Origin: an uncultured Oscillibacter sp.
GTDB taxonomy: Bacteria > Bacillota > Clostridia > Oscillospirales > Oscillospiraceae
Direction: 5' to 3'
Assembly: GCA_910589315.1 (NCBI GenBank)
Contig: CAJUTB010000001.1
Span: 1 to 64,000, forward strand
DNA: 64,000 nucleotides
How positions within the stretch are numbered: position 1 is the first letter of the stretch; each line of letters starts with the position of its first letter. The notes under the pieces were generated by a model. It was not told where the DNA came from, did no database searches, and saw nothing but the letters and a program-made list of their open reading frames with translations. This document shows positions 42,172 to 51,482 of the stretch, in pieces. A program made the translations under genes and the position numbers.

Positions 42172-42828
42172 ATGGAATTAAAAGAAATTCTCGGAAAGTG
42201 CGATCACACGCTTCTGGCGCAAACCGCCGCGTGGGAGGAGATCCGCGCCCTGTGCGATGACGGCGTGAAATACGGCTGTGCCAGCGTCTGTATCCCGGCC
42301 AGCTACGTTAAGCAGGCGGCGGAGTACCTGGACGGAAAACTGGCGGTCTGCACCGTCATCGGCTTCCCCAACGGCTACGACACCACCGCCGCAAAATGCT
42401 TTATGGCCTCCGACGCGGTGGACAACGGCGCGGACGAGGTGGATATGGTGATCAACCTCGGCTGGGTGAAAGACAAGCGGTGGGACGACCTTCTGGAGGA
42501 AATCAAAGCCGTCAAGGACGCCTGCAAGGGCAAGCTGCTGAAGGTGATTATCGAAACCTGCTTCCTCACGGACGCCGAAAAAATCAAGATGTGTGAAATC
42601 GTCACAGCTTCCGGCGCGGACTATATCAAGACCTCCACCGGCTTCGGCGGCGGCGGGGCCACCCGGGAGGACGTGGCTCTGTTTGCAAAGCACGTGGGGC
42701 CGGATGTGAAGATCAAGGCCGCGGGCGGCATTGCCGACCTGAAAGACGCAGAGGATTTTGTAAACCTGGGGGCCAGCCGTCTGGGCACCAGCCGGGTTGT
42801 GAAGGCCGTAAAGGCCATGGAGGGATAA
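42172..42828 (+). CDS. deoC: Deoxyribose-phosphate aldolase
   Basis: The 218-residue class I aldolase splits 2-deoxyribose-5-phosphate into glyceraldehyde-3-phosphate and acetaldehyde. Key segments are the N-terminal [13 protein letters not shown], the [15 protein letters not shown] region, [12 protein letters not shown] and the Schiff-base Lys in [15 protein letters not shown] near residue 150. Length is slightly below E. coli DeoC but normal for Firmicutes. It is followed six bases later by deoD, forming a nucleoside salvage pair. Confidence 0.96.
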   Translation: MELKEILGKCDHTLLAQTAAWEEIRALCDDGVKYGCASVCIPASYVKQAAEYLDGKLAVCTVIGFPNGYDTTAAKCFMASDAVDNGADEVDMVINLGWVKDKRWDDLLEEIKAVKDACKGKLLKVIIETCFLTDAEKIKMCEIVTASGADYIKTSTGFGGGGATREDVALFAKHVGPDVKIKAAGGIADLKDAEDFVNLGASRLGTSRVVKAVKAMEG

Positions 42829-42834
42829 TCAATA

Positions 42835-43548
42835 ATGGGAACGCCTCATAATGAAGCGACGAAGGGCGCGTTTGCCAAAACCGTCCTGATGCCCGGCGAC
42901 CCCCTGCGGGCAAAATTTATCGCAGAAACTTTTCTGGAAAACGCCGAATTGGTAAATAACGTCCGGGGAATTCACGGCTATACCGGCAGCTATAAGGGGA
43001 CGCCGGTGTCCGTCATGGCCTCCGGCATGGGAATGCCCAGCATCGGCATTTATTCCCATGAGCTGTTTCATATGTACGACGTGGACAACATCCTGCGTAT
43101 CGGCAGTGCGGGAGCCATTTCCCCCAAGCTCAAGCTCCGGGATGTGGTAATGGGACAGGGGGCCTGCACGGATTCCCGCTATGCCCATCAGTTCGGCCTG
43201 CCGGGGACCTTCGCCCCGATCGCGGACTATAAGCTGCTGGAAACCGCCGTCGCCGTGGCCCGCCGCTTAGGCGTGGAGCCGCCGGTGGGGAACCTGCTCT
43301 CGTCGGACGTTTTCTATAACAAGGCGGGCGACACCCTGGATTGGGGCAAAATGGGCGTGCTGGCGGTGGAGATGGAATCGGCCGCCCTGTACTGCAACGC
43401 CGCGGAGGCCGGAAAACGGGCGTTGGCCATCTGCACCATTTCGGACAGTCTCGTTACCGGCGAGGAACTGCCTGCGGCGGACCGTCAGACCAGCTTTACG
43501 CAAATGATGGAAATTGCCCTGGAAACCGCGCTGGAAATGGCCCGCTGA
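42835..43548 (+). CDS. deoD: Purine nucleoside phosphorylase (DeoD type)
   Basis: The 237-residue enzyme splits purine nucleosides with phosphate to free base and (deoxy)ribose-1-phosphate. Typical segments are VLMPGDPLRAKFIAETFL at residues 17-34, MASGMGMPSIGIYSHEL near 60, RIGSAGAI near 87, EMESAALYC near 180 and the catalytic Asp in CTISDSLVTGE near 205. It follows deoC by six bases and precedes a BMP-family nucleoside-binding lipoprotein with its own promoter. Confidence 0.96.
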   Translation: MGTPHNEATKGAFAKTVLMPGDPLRAKFIAETFLENAELVNNVRGIHGYTGSYKGTPVSVMASGMGMPSIGIYSHELFHMYDVDNILRIGSAGAISPKLKLRDVVMGQGACTDSRYAHQFGLPGTFAPIADYKLLETAVAVARRLGVEPPVGNLLSSDVFYNKAGDTLDWGKMGVLAVEMESAALYCNAAEAGKRALAICTISDSLVTGEELPAADRQTSFTQMMEIALETALEMAR

Positions 43549-43601
43549 GAGCCGCGGAAAACTGGAAAAAGAAAACAAACCGTAAAATTGTGGAATTCCC
43601 G

Positions 43602-43630
43602 TTGAAATTGGCGGGACAAGCTGTTATAAT
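43602..43630 (+). promoter_or_regulatory. Promoter of the BMP-family lipoprotein gene
   Basis: TTGAAA (43602-43607), 17 bases, then a perfect TATAAT (43625-43630). A GGCCCC-TTCG-GGGGCC hairpin lies in the leader at about 43651-43667. Confidence 0.75.
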
Positions 43631-43694
43631 GAGCGCAGTCCTACGGACCAAGGCCCCTTCGGGGCCGCCACTACGAAAGGAAGGTAAAACGTAC

Positions 43695-44924
43695 ATGAAG
43701 AAGTTTCTTGCATTGCTCATGGCCATGATGCTGGTGCTGTCCCTGGCCGCCTGCGGCAGCAATAATGGCGGAAGCGGCGACGCCAGCCTGGGCGGCGACA
43801 CCACGCAGGGCGAGGACGCCCAGGAACCCGCCGGCGGCGATGAGCAGACCCCCGAGGACACCCAGCCTCCCGCTGCGGCGGACTCTGCCGACGACATTGA
43901 GGACACCATGACCTCTGCCGACGGCAAGTATGAAGTGGCTTTCGTCACCGACGTGGGCCAGCTGAAGGATAAGTCCTTCAACCAGGGCACATTCGACGGC
44001 GTGAAGCTCTATGCCAACGCCAACGGTCTTTCCTACAAGTATTATCAGCCTGCCAACGCCAACGAGGCGACGGATGACGACCGCTATGACGCCATGAAGG
44101 CCGCCGTGGATTCCGGCGCGACCGTCGTGGTCTGCGCGGGCTTCATGCAGGAAGGCGCACTGAAGCGTGCCGCCAGCGAGTTCCCCGATGTGAAGTTCAT
44201 CTTCATCGACGGCTATCCCCTGTCTGACGAGGGCGGCAACAACCTCACCAACGTAGCCCCCATCGCCTTCAAGGAAGAACAGTGCGGCTACTTCGCGGGC
44301 TACGCGGTTGTCAAGGAAGGCTTTACGAAGCTGGGCTTCTCCGGCGGCGGCGGCGGCACGAACGACGCCTGCTGCCGTTACGGCTACGGCTTTGTGCAGG
44401 GAGCCAACGCGGCGGCGGCCGAGATGGGCGTGGATGTCAGCGTGAATTACAGCTGGCAGTATGGTTCCACCTTCTCCGCCTCTCCCGAGCTTCAGACCAT
44501 GGCCAACGGCTGGTATCAGAGCGGCACTGAGATTATCTTCGCCTGCGGCGGAGCCATGTTCCAGTCCATCGCTGCGGCGGCTTCCGCCAATGACGCCTAC
44601 ATGGTGGGCGTGGACGTGGACCAGTCCAGCCAGTCCGACGCGGTTGTGACCTCCGCCATGAAGGGCTTGGCCGACGCCGTTCAGTGGGCCGTTGCAAAAG
44701 TCTATGACGGTTCTTGGGACGAAATCGGCGGCGTGCCCACCTCCCTGGGTGCAGCGGAAGATTCCGTCGGCCTGCCGACCGCTACCTGGTCTTTGGAGAA
44801 TTATACCGTTGCCGAATATGAAGAACTGCTGGCTTCCGTCAAGAGCGGCAGCTTCACCGTGGACAACGACTTCTCCAAGCTGGAAACCACCGATTGGAGC
44901 AATCTGACCCTGACGGTGATCTGA
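43695..44924 (+). CDS. BMP-family nucleoside-binding lipoprotein
   Basis: The 409-residue protein has a lipoprotein signal with lipobox LAAC at residue 20, a long acidic Gly/Ser/Glu/Pro linker to about residue 75, and a Med/BMP periplasmic-binding-like domain (EVAFVTDVGQLKDKSFNQGTFDG near 80, FIDGYPL, QCGYFAGYAVVKEG, YMVGVDVDQSSQSD). BMP proteins feed nucleosides to ABC permeases. The neighbouring deoC and deoD fit use of imported purine nucleosides. The ABC permease genes are not adjacent. GAAAGGAAGG precedes the ATG at 43695. Confidence 0.9.
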   Translation: MKKFLALLMAMMLVLSLAACGSNNGGSGDASLGGDTTQGEDAQEPAGGDEQTPEDTQPPAAADSADDIEDTMTSADGKYEVAFVTDVGQLKDKSFNQGTFDGVKLYANANGLSYKYYQPANANEATDDDRYDAMKAAVDSGATVVVCAGFMQEGALKRAASEFPDVKFIFIDGYPLSDEGGNNLTNVAPIAFKEEQCGYFAGYAVVKEGFTKLGFSGGGGGTNDACCRYGYGFVQGANAAAAEMGVDVSVNYSWQYGSTFSASPELQTMANGWYQSGTEIIFACGGAMFQSIAAAASANDAYMVGVDVDQSSQSDAVVTSAMKGLADAVQWAVAKVYDGSWDEIGGVPTSLGAAEDSVGLPTATWSLENYTVAEYEELLASVKSGSFTVDNDFSKLETTDWSNLTLTVI

Positions 44925-44935
44925 TTTCACCGTGG

Positions 44936-44967
44936 AAAAGGCCCCGGCTTTTGCCGGGGCCTTTCTG
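44936..44967 (+). terminator. Rho-independent terminator
   Basis: Stem AAGGCCCCGGC/GCCGGGGCCTT is followed by TCTGT after the BMP gene. Confidence 0.82.
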
Positions 44968-44996
44968 TATCCTGGATCGTTTTGCCGAAACGGGAA

Positions 44997-45026
44997 GAAG
45001 TCCCCCGGATTCTTCCAGGGGACTTC
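44997..45026 (-). terminator. Hairpin after the solute-binding protein gene
   Basis: Arms GAAGTCCCC and GGGGACTTC give a nine-bp stem next to the stop of the minus-strand solute-binding protein gene. The T-run is weak (TTC), so it may rely on the neighbouring plus-strand terminator as well. Confidence 0.5.
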
Positions 45027-45030
45027 CAGT

Positions 45031-46320
45031 CTATGAGCCGTCCACGGCTTTGGAAAAGGCTTCCGCTGCCGCAGGAACCTCCGTGCCGGCGGCAATGCTT
45101 TGAAGCATCTTCCACCATGCCTCCCGGGCAGTTACCCAGCCGGGGGTGATTTGAATGTAATCGCCCATATACTCTGTGAACAGGCTGTATTCGGACATGA
45201 TCGCGTCATTGGCGTAAAGGTCGTCCAGATCCCGTACGGGCCAGTATGTGGAGGCCAGGACCGCGTTGCGGTATTTCCCGTCCCGGTCGGTCATGAAGCG
45301 GATGAAGGTCTTGGCGGCATCCACCCGGGCTTCGTCGCCGTTGTCAAACACGCCGAAGCCCCAAATACCGCCTTCCAGACGGGGCTCGCCCGTTTCCGAG
45401 GGAAACGCCATTGGAAAAATGTCAAAGTTTTTGTGGGGGTTCTTCAGCGTCTGCTGGATTTCCAGAGAGACATTCCAGCAAAAGGCCATAGCCAGTTCGC
45501 CCTGGCAGAAACGTGCAATTTCCTCGGCGGCGGTCGTTTCCGGTTCAAAACGGATGCCTTCCAGGTCCCGCAGCAGCTCCAAGGCCCGGATATTTTCCGG
45601 GCTGTTGACGGTGTAACGGTCATGGTCCGGACTGGTGAAAGAACCGCCGAACAGATTGTTTACCAGCGCACGGGTGCCCTGGTCGCCGCTCTGGCCGTTG
45701 CAGTAGACAGCCGCTGCCTGAGAGTGCCCATAAGCAACGAGGGCCTTGACGGCGTTGACGAAGCCCTCGGTTGTCCAGGTGCGGGTTTCCAGGTCGAGAT
45801 ACTGCAAGGCCCCCGCCGCTTCAAAGAGCTCATAATTGATTGCCATGCAGTGGGAGCTCATGCAGAGGGGAAATTCGTAGTAGGCCCCGTTTTCGTGCCG
45901 GCAGGCGGCTTTCACAAAATCATAGATTTCCCCTGCGTGCTGTTCGCTTTCCCACAGGTCGCTAAGGTCTGCCAGAAGGCCCCGGTCGCCCCAGTTGGAA
46001 ACCAGACGCTCAGGGCCTTCCAGAACCAGATCCGGAGCATGGCCGGAGGAAATGGCGTCGTGAATGCGCTGGTCGCCGGTGGTGTAGTCAAGGCATTCCA
46101 CCGATAGGCGGATATGCGGGTAAGTCCGGTTGAAATCGCCGATGAGGCTGGCGACAGTGGTGGCATTGCCCCAGTTACCCACCGGGTAGGTCCAGAGAAC
46201 CAGCTCCACCGGTTCCAATGCCGGCGATTCTTCCTCCGGCTCCTCTGGCGGACCGCTCCAGCAGGCCGTTAAGCTGACGGCGGTGAAAAGAGCGGTCAGA
46301 AGTGTCAATAGTTTTTTCAC
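45031..46320 (-). CDS. Extracellular solute-binding lipoprotein (sugar ABC type)
   Basis: The 429-residue protein has a lipoprotein signal ending in LTAC and a family 1 extracellular solute-binding fold (VELVLWTYPVGNWGNATT near residue 40, the DPTLVF-type middle and MTDRDGKYR near 340). Such proteins bind sugars or peptides. It starts with GTG, preceded by GAGGGGAA, 18 bases after the hybrid kinase gene. No permease or ATPase gene is next to it, so it is more likely the binding subunit of the kinase's sensory input than a transporter component. Confidence 0.85.
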   Translation of the reverse strand: MKKLLTLLTALFTAVSLTACWSGPPEEPEEESPALEPVELVLWTYPVGNWGNATTVASLIGDFNRTYPHIRLSVECLDYTTGDQRIHDAISSGHAPDLVLEGPERLVSNWGDRGLLADLSDLWESEQHAGEIYDFVKAACRHENGAYYEFPLCMSSHCMAINYELFEAAGALQYLDLETRTWTTEGFVNAVKALVAYGHSQAAAVYCNGQSGDQGTRALVNNLFGGSFTSPDHDRYTVNSPENIRALELLRDLEGIRFEPETTAAEEIARFCQGELAMAFCWNVSLEIQQTLKNPHKNFDIFPMAFPSETGEPRLEGGIWGFGVFDNGDEARVDAAKTFIRFMTDRDGKYRNAVLASTYWPVRDLDDLYANDAIMSEYSLFTEYMGDYIQITPGWVTAREAWWKMLQSIAAGTEVPAAAEAFSKAVDGS

Positions 46321-46338
46321 AACGGTATTCCCCTCTTG

Positions 46339-48885
46339 TTAAGCATCCGTGTCCCGCTGCTGAAAGTGTTCCGCCAAAAGCCGGGCAACCTCGCCCACAT
46401 CCATCGGCTTTGGCGTGTGGGCATTCATTCCGCTGTCCAAACAATGCTGCACGTCATCGGCAAAGGCATCCGCGCTCATGGCGATAATGGGGATTCCGGC
46501 GGCATCCGGCCGGTCCAGGGCGCGAATAACCTCCGCGGCCTCGAAACCGGTCATCACCGGCATCCGCAGGTCCATCAAAATGGCGTCGTACCACCCTGCG
46601 GGGGAGGCGGCGAATTTTTCCACGCACAGTTTTCCGTTTTCCGCCCAGTCCAGCTCCAGGCCCAGCTCGGAAAGAAGCTCGCTGGCGATTTCCCAGTTCA
46701 GGTCGTTGTCCTCCGCCAGCAGGATCCGGCGTCCGTTGAAGGTTGCCGGTCTTTCCTCCGGCAGGGGAAGGGGGGCTGGCGCGGTCCCGGCAAAGGGCCG
46801 CAGGCCGTAGTAAAGGCTGGAACGAAACAGGGGCTTGGAGATGAACCCGCTGGCCCCTGCGGCGCGGGACTCCGCCTCAATTTCTCCCCAATCGCCCTCA
46901 TAGAGCAGCACAAGGGGAATGGTCCCGCCAAAACGGCTGCGGAATTTCTGGATGGCGTTCACCCCGGTTTCCGGGTCCCAGTCCAGGAGAACCAGATGAA
47001 AGGGCTGGGAGTCCAGAAGCTCAAAGGCGTGCTCCGGCGTCCTGGAAATCTGCGCCTGGACGCCGATGGATTGCAGCGCAACGGCGGCAGAGCTGGCGGT
47101 ACGTTCGTCCGGCTCGACCAAAAGGACTTTTTGTTCCGGCAGATGAATTTCCGCCTCCTGGGACATGGTTTTTTCCAGGTCCAGGGTGATGTGAAATTCG
47201 CTGCCCTGATCCGGCGCGCTTTTCACTTCAATCGTACCGCCCATCGAGTCAACGATGTACTTGGTGATGGTCATACCCAGACCGGCCCCGGCCGTTTTCT
47301 GGACGCGCGCGCTGTCCTCTCGGACAAACGCCTCAAACATTTTCTGCTGAAATTCGGCGGTCATGCCGACGCCGTTATCTTTGACATAAAAATGGATGCG
47401 GGTAAAGGCGTCCCCTTTGGGAGAGGGTTCCTCGTGAATGGTGAGGGAAGCGTGGCCGCCCTCGGGGGTGAACTTGATTGCATTCCCCAGAAGGTTCAGC
47501 AGGACCTGACTGAGGCGCACGCCGTCGCTGCACAGGTTTTCATAGGGGACATCCTGAATATAAACATGAAACTGCTGTTTTTTCTCCTGGAACTGGGGCT
47601 GTATGATAGCAAGAATGTTGTGAATGATTTCCCGGAGGGAAAGGGGCTGCATATTGAGATTCAGATGCCCGGCCTCGATTTTGGACATATCCAGCATATC
47701 GTTGATCAGCCCCAGGAGGTGGCGGCTGGAAACGCTGATCCGCTTGAGGCAGGTGCGGACCTGCGAGGTGTTGCTGTCCAGGTTGGCAATGGCAATGGTG
47801 GTCATGCCTATGATGCCGTTCATTGGGGTACGGATGTCGTGGCTCATGTTGGAGAGGAAGTCGCTCTTGGCCCGGCTGGCCCGCTCGGCGGATTTCCGCG
47901 CCTCGTCCAAAACCCGGAGCTGCCGCCGGGTCTGACGGAAATAGCCCAGAAATACCAGGAGCAGCGCGCCGAGAATCAGGGAACAGCCGCCCGTGGAGAT
48001 GAGGGACCATTTCTGCTCCAGCTGAGCTATGGTTTCGTCCAGAACGTTGTAGGACATATAAAGCAGCAAATGCCATTCGGAATTGGGCAGATTGGTGCAG
48101 TAAATATTCCGGCGTTCGCCGGAGACCTGGACTTCATTGGTATAGTCCCGCTTGGCGGCCATAGCGGCCCGCAGCTCGGCGGCATATTCCTGGGGGTCTT
48201 TGCGGTCGGTGCTCTCATAACGGCGGTTGATGCGGTCGAAATAGTTGTCGTCGTTGATATTGTCGCTTTGGAGGACGAATGCGCCGTCCTCCCGGATGAT
48301 GGCATAATCCACGATGGAATCATGTACGTTGACAGAGAGGGTTTCCTGGAAATAGCTGGTTGGAAGGGCGGCGACCAGAGCGGCGCTGAACGTGCCGTCC
48401 CCCAGCGGGTAAGCGGCGGGAACCCCCATAAGAATCAACTGCCGCCCGGTGGAATCCTGGCCTGCGCCCACCTTTTCCTCGCCGTTTTGGAGGGAGCGGA
48501 GAAAGGGGGCTGGCGCATCCAGAGACATATGAAGTCCGTAGATCATATTGAATTCGCCCTCGGGCGTGTAGAACGCCAGGTGTTCAAAGCCATTGGTGCG
48601 TGCGCTGTGGCTCAAAGAGACCCGAATGACGGAATCATCCGCCGTGCGCTGGGGCGGCACGGAGTCCACCAGTGCGCTGACCTGATTGAGCCGGAGATCA
48701 ATGGTGGTGCCAAAGTGGGTGGCGACCTGACGGCTCATGCCGGACATATAGATAACGCCGATATCGCGGATCGCATTGCTGGCCATGATATTGGTCCAGA
48801 TCGTCTGCGCGCTGAAAATCAAGACGCAGAAGATAGAGACAAGAATCAGGCTGACGGTCAAAAATCGCGTGGTTATATTTCGCAA
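46339..48885 (-). CDS. Hybrid sensor histidine kinase (dCache-like sensor, HisKA, ATPase, two receivers)
   Basis: The 848-residue kinase has membrane helices at about 8-30 and 297-316 enclosing a sensor of about 265 residues. HisKA carries the phospho-His motif MSHDIRTPM (His349); the ATPase has NLLGNAIKFTPEGG near 490 and GAGLGMTITKY near 545. Two receiver domains follow, at about 590-705 and 725-840. The second is intact (LLAEDNDLN, ILMDLRMPVM, TPKPM). The first has EPDE instead of a double Asp and lacks the Thr/Ser position, so it may be inactive. It is nearly a length twin of the kinase at 59261-61807 and lies upstream of a solute-binding lipoprotein. Confidence 0.92.
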   Translation of the reverse strand: MRNITTRFLTVSLILVSIFCVLIFSAQTIWTNIMASNAIRDIGVIYMSGMSRQVATHFGTTIDLRLNQVSALVDSVPPQRTADDSVIRVSLSHSARTNGFEHLAFYTPEGEFNMIYGLHMSLDAPAPFLRSLQNGEEKVGAGQDSTGRQLILMGVPAAYPLGDGTFSAALVAALPTSYFQETLSVNVHDSIVDYAIIREDGAFVLQSDNINDDNYFDRINRRYESTDRKDPQEYAAELRAAMAAKRDYTNEVQVSGERRNIYCTNLPNSEWHLLLYMSYNVLDETIAQLEQKWSLISTGGCSLILGALLLVFLGYFRQTRRQLRVLDEARKSAERASRAKSDFLSNMSHDIRTPMNGIIGMTTIAIANLDSNTSQVRTCLKRISVSSRHLLGLINDMLDMSKIEAGHLNLNMQPLSLREIIHNILAIIQPQFQEKKQQFHVYIQDVPYENLCSDGVRLSQVLLNLLGNAIKFTPEGGHASLTIHEEPSPKGDAFTRIHFYVKDNGVGMTAEFQQKMFEAFVREDSARVQKTAGAGLGMTITKYIVDSMGGTIEVKSAPDQGSEFHITLDLEKTMSQEAEIHLPEQKVLLVEPDERTASSAAVALQSIGVQAQISRTPEHAFELLDSQPFHLVLLDWDPETGVNAIQKFRSRFGGTIPLVLLYEGDWGEIEAESRAAGASGFISKPLFRSSLYYGLRPFAGTAPAPLPLPEERPATFNGRRILLAEDNDLNWEIASELLSELGLELDWAENGKLCVEKFAASPAGWYDAILMDLRMPVMTGFEAAEVIRALDRPDAAGIPIIAMSADAFADDVQHCLDSGMNAHTPKPMDVGEVARLLAEHFQQRDTDA

Positions 48886-48929
48886 GAACGTCTCACCTCT
48901 TGAACAAACACTCTACAAATTCGACCTAT

Positions 48930-48958
48930 ATTATACCGCAAAAAGGCGTGGGCCGCAA
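48930..48958 (-). promoter_or_regulatory. Promoter of the hybrid kinase/solute-binding protein operon
   Basis: Minus-strand TTGCGG (48958-48953), 17 bases, then a perfect TATAAT (48935-48930), about 45 bases before the ATG. Confidence 0.7.
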
Positions 48959-49037
48959 GAGCGTGAGGAAAATTTTTACTGTCCTGCGGCGGGGGACCCG
49001 CAATCTTGTCCAAACTGGAAACAAAACCGCGCGTCTC

Positions 49038-49065
49038 TTGCTTTTTTCATAAAATGTTCTATAAT
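49038..49065 (+). promoter_or_regulatory. Promoter of the LTA-synthase-like gene
   Basis: TTGCTT (49038-49043), 16 bases, then TATAAT (49060-49065). It makes any start upstream of about 49075 untranscribed and so sets the start of the gene. Confidence 0.65.
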
Positions 49066-49098
49066 AAGGAATATCTGTGTAAGATAGGGGTTTTGGAT

Positions 49099-50964
49099 TT
49101 GAGAGCTAGAATAACTAAAATGCGCCTCTCGCTGCTGCCGTCGCTGGGACTGGCGGTTTTGCTGGCGGGCGGCATTACGCTGCTGGCCCTCTGGTGTCAG
49201 CCCAACGCCTTTCGGACGGTGCTGGGTATTTTCCTGCGCCAGCCGCTGCTGATTGTTTTGAACGCGCTGCCAGTGGGACTGCTGATCCTGACATTTGCCA
49301 GTCTGTTCCGCAACGTATTTTTTGGCGCGGCCTTGGCGAATCTGGCGGTTTGCGCGCTGTCTATTGCAAACCGGGTGAAGATCGAGGTCCGGGATGAACC
49401 GGTGTTCCCGCGGGACTTCGCTCTTTTGAAAGAGGTGGGCAGCGCGCTGAGCAGCTATGAAATCCATTATCCGGCGGCGCAGATTGCGGCCGTGATTCTG
49501 GCAACGCTTCTGCTGGCGGCGTTGGGGGTTTTTGTGAGCGGCAAGCCGCTTCCGCTTTCCAGGCTGGGCCGCTGGGCTGCCAGTCTGCTGGGCGCGGCGG
49601 CCAGCTTCGGCGTTTTAACGGCGTTGATTTTCACGGTTTACGCCTCGAATGAACTTTACAATTCCTTTTCGGTCAGCAATGCATATTATATTCCATCCGT
49701 ATTCAATGAGCTGGGCTTTCCCTATTGCTTCTGCCACCAGTTCACCACCTATCCCGTCGACCGCCCGGAGGGATTTGAGAAGGCGGAAGCGGCCTCCTGG
49801 GAGACGGGAGACCAGCCGGGACAAGGGAAAGCGGTCAGCGTGATCATGGTGATGAACGAGGCGTTTTCGGATATTACCGATGACCCGGTATTTACCTACG
49901 GCCCGGAGAACGACCCCCTTCCGAATCTTCACGCGCTCCAAAACGATCCTCACGCTGTAAGCGGACGGGTGGTGGTGCCCGGCTTTGCGGGCGGCACGGC
50001 CAATACGGAGTTTGACGTTTTGACGGGAATGCAGACCAACGCGCTCTCGGAGTCCACCAGCTCGGCATTTCGGGTGGTGAATCGGGACCTGGACAGCCTG
50101 TTCCGCGTTTTTGCCGGGGACGGCTATGAGACCTCGTTTTTTCATCCGGGCGACAACTGGTTTTATAACCGGGAAAACGTCTACCGCTGGCTGGGGGCGG
50201 AAAAAACCCTCTTTGCAAACGAGATGGAGAATCTGGCGTATAAGGGCCGCTGGGTCACGGACGATTACGCCGCCGGCTTGATTGAAACCGCCTTTGCCGA
50301 AGCGCATGGAACGCCGCTGTTTCATTTTACAACGACCATCCAGAATCATATGTCTTACACCACCGATAAATATGGTTCGGATTATACGTTCCCGCCGGTG
50401 GAGACCGGCGCGGCGTTGTCGGACGAGGCGGAAACGCTGCTGAAGGTTTATATCGAGGGTATCCGGGACGCAGATGCGATGCTGGGCCGCCTCTGGCGGT
50501 ATTTCGGCGCGCAGGCGGAGCCGGTGGTGCTGGTGTTTTGGGGCGATCACCTGCCCTATTTGGGGGATCATATGCAGGCGTACGCCGAACTGGGCCTGGA
50601 TGTTGCCGCGGGCGACGGGCAGAAAAACCCCTTTTCGCCCTTTGAGACGCCCTATGTGATCTGGGCCAACGACGTGGCGGCGGAGCTGCTGGATTGGGAA
50701 AATACGGTCCGGTCCCTGGATTTGCCGGAGAAAATCTCGGCCAGTTTTCTGGGCGCGGCGGTGCTGGAGCTGACGGGCCGGGGCGAAGAAAGCCCCTGGT
50801 TTGCCTTTTTGAACGAGCTGCGCCGGGAAATACCGGTGGTTCAGCGCGGCGACTGCCTGCTTCCCGATGGTACTGTTACAAACCGGCTGAACGAGACCCA
50901 GACTGCGCAAATCCAAAAATGGCGTTGCTGGAGCTACTATAAGCTGTGCTATAAGGAGCTGTGA
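49099..50964 (+). CDS. LTA synthase-family membrane sulfatase/phosphoglycerol transferase
   Basis: The 621-residue protein has five predicted membrane helices in its first 200 residues and an extracellular alkaline-phosphatase/sulfatase-fold domain. Typical parts are VIMVMNEAFSDI (nucleophile region), GGTANTEFDVLTGM, the FFHPGDNWFYNRENVY segment and VLVFWGDHLPYLGDHM. LtaS-like enzymes transfer glycerol phosphate from phosphatidylglycerol to build lipoteichoic acid or decorate glycans. The TTG at 49099 is chosen because GGGG lies eight bases upstream and the promoter excludes earlier starts; ATG 49120 is the alternative. It overlaps the next gene by one base. Confidence 0.87.
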   Translation: MRARITKMRLSLLPSLGLAVLLAGGITLLALWCQPNAFRTVLGIFLRQPLLIVLNALPVGLLILTFASLFRNVFFGAALANLAVCALSIANRVKIEVRDEPVFPRDFALLKEVGSALSSYEIHYPAAQIAAVILATLLLAALGVFVSGKPLPLSRLGRWAASLLGAAASFGVLTALIFTVYASNELYNSFSVSNAYYIPSVFNELGFPYCFCHQFTTYPVDRPEGFEKAEAASWETGDQPGQGKAVSVIMVMNEAFSDITDDPVFTYGPENDPLPNLHALQNDPHAVSGRVVVPGFAGGTANTEFDVLTGMQTNALSESTSSAFRVVNRDLDSLFRVFAGDGYETSFFHPGDNWFYNRENVYRWLGAEKTLFANEMENLAYKGRWVTDDYAAGLIETAFAEAHGTPLFHFTTTIQNHMSYTTDKYGSDYTFPPVETGAALSDEAETLLKVYIEGIRDADAMLGRLWRYFGAQAEPVVLVFWGDHLPYLGDHMQAYAELGLDVAAGDGQKNPFSPFETPYVIWANDVAAELLDWENTVRSLDLPEKISASFLGAAVLELTGRGEESPWFAFLNELRREIPVVQRGDCLLPDGTVTNRLNETQTAQIQKWRCWSYYKLCYKEL

Positions 50965-51482
50965 TGAAAGCGCGTCAGCTGGCTCTATGCGGGATGCTGG
51001 CCGCTTTGGCGGTAACGGTTCTGCTCCTTGGAGGCGTGATTCCCGCCGCGGCGTTTACGGCCCCGCTTCTGGCGATGGCGGTTCTTCTGCCGGTTTTAGA
51101 GGAATTTGGTGGGAAGGCCGCCGGAATTTCGTATGCCGCCGCGGCGATTTTGACGCTGCTGCTGGCGGCGGACCGGGAAACCGCGTTTGTGTACCTGTTT
51201 TTCGGGTGGTATCCGATTGCCCGTCCGAGGATTGCGAAGCTGCCTGGAAAACTGCTGCGTACAGGCTGCCGTCTGGCGGTCTGCAACGGGGCAATTTGGA
51301 TTTTGTACGGCGTCATTCTGCGGGGCCTGGGCCTGACGGCAGACTTAGAGGGTTCGCCGGTTTGGCTGAACGGCCTGCTGTTGGTTCTTGGCAATATAAT
51401 ATTTCTTTTGCTGGACCTGTGTTTGTACCGCCTCACAAATATTTGGCGATTCCGGTTACGGCGGCGGTTTTTCCGTCAATAG
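50964..51482 (+). CDS. Small polytopic membrane protein, ECF S-component-like layout
   Basis: The 172-residue protein has about five membrane helices and the start ARQLALCGMLAALAVTVLLLG, which resembles the AxxxAxxxALA first helix of ECF substrate-binding subunits. Family membership is uncertain. Its ATG overlaps the stop of the LTA-synthase-like gene (TGATG), with AAGGAG upstream, so it may work with that enzyme. No ECF ATPase genes are next to it. Confidence 0.7.
   Translation: MKARQLALCGMLAALAVTVLLLGGVIPAAAFTAPLLAMAVLLPVLEEFGGKAAGISYAAAAILTLLLAADRETAFVYLFFGWYPIARPRIAKLPGKLLRTGCRLAVCNGAIWILYGVILRGLGLTADLEGSPVWLNGLLLVLGNIIFLLLDLCLYRLTNIWRFRLRRRFFRQ

Noticed and set aside
46336..48903. 855-codon plus-strand open frame
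   Set aside because: It is the antisense shadow of the hybrid kinase; GC-rich codon bias keeps the opposite frame open and no family is visible in it.
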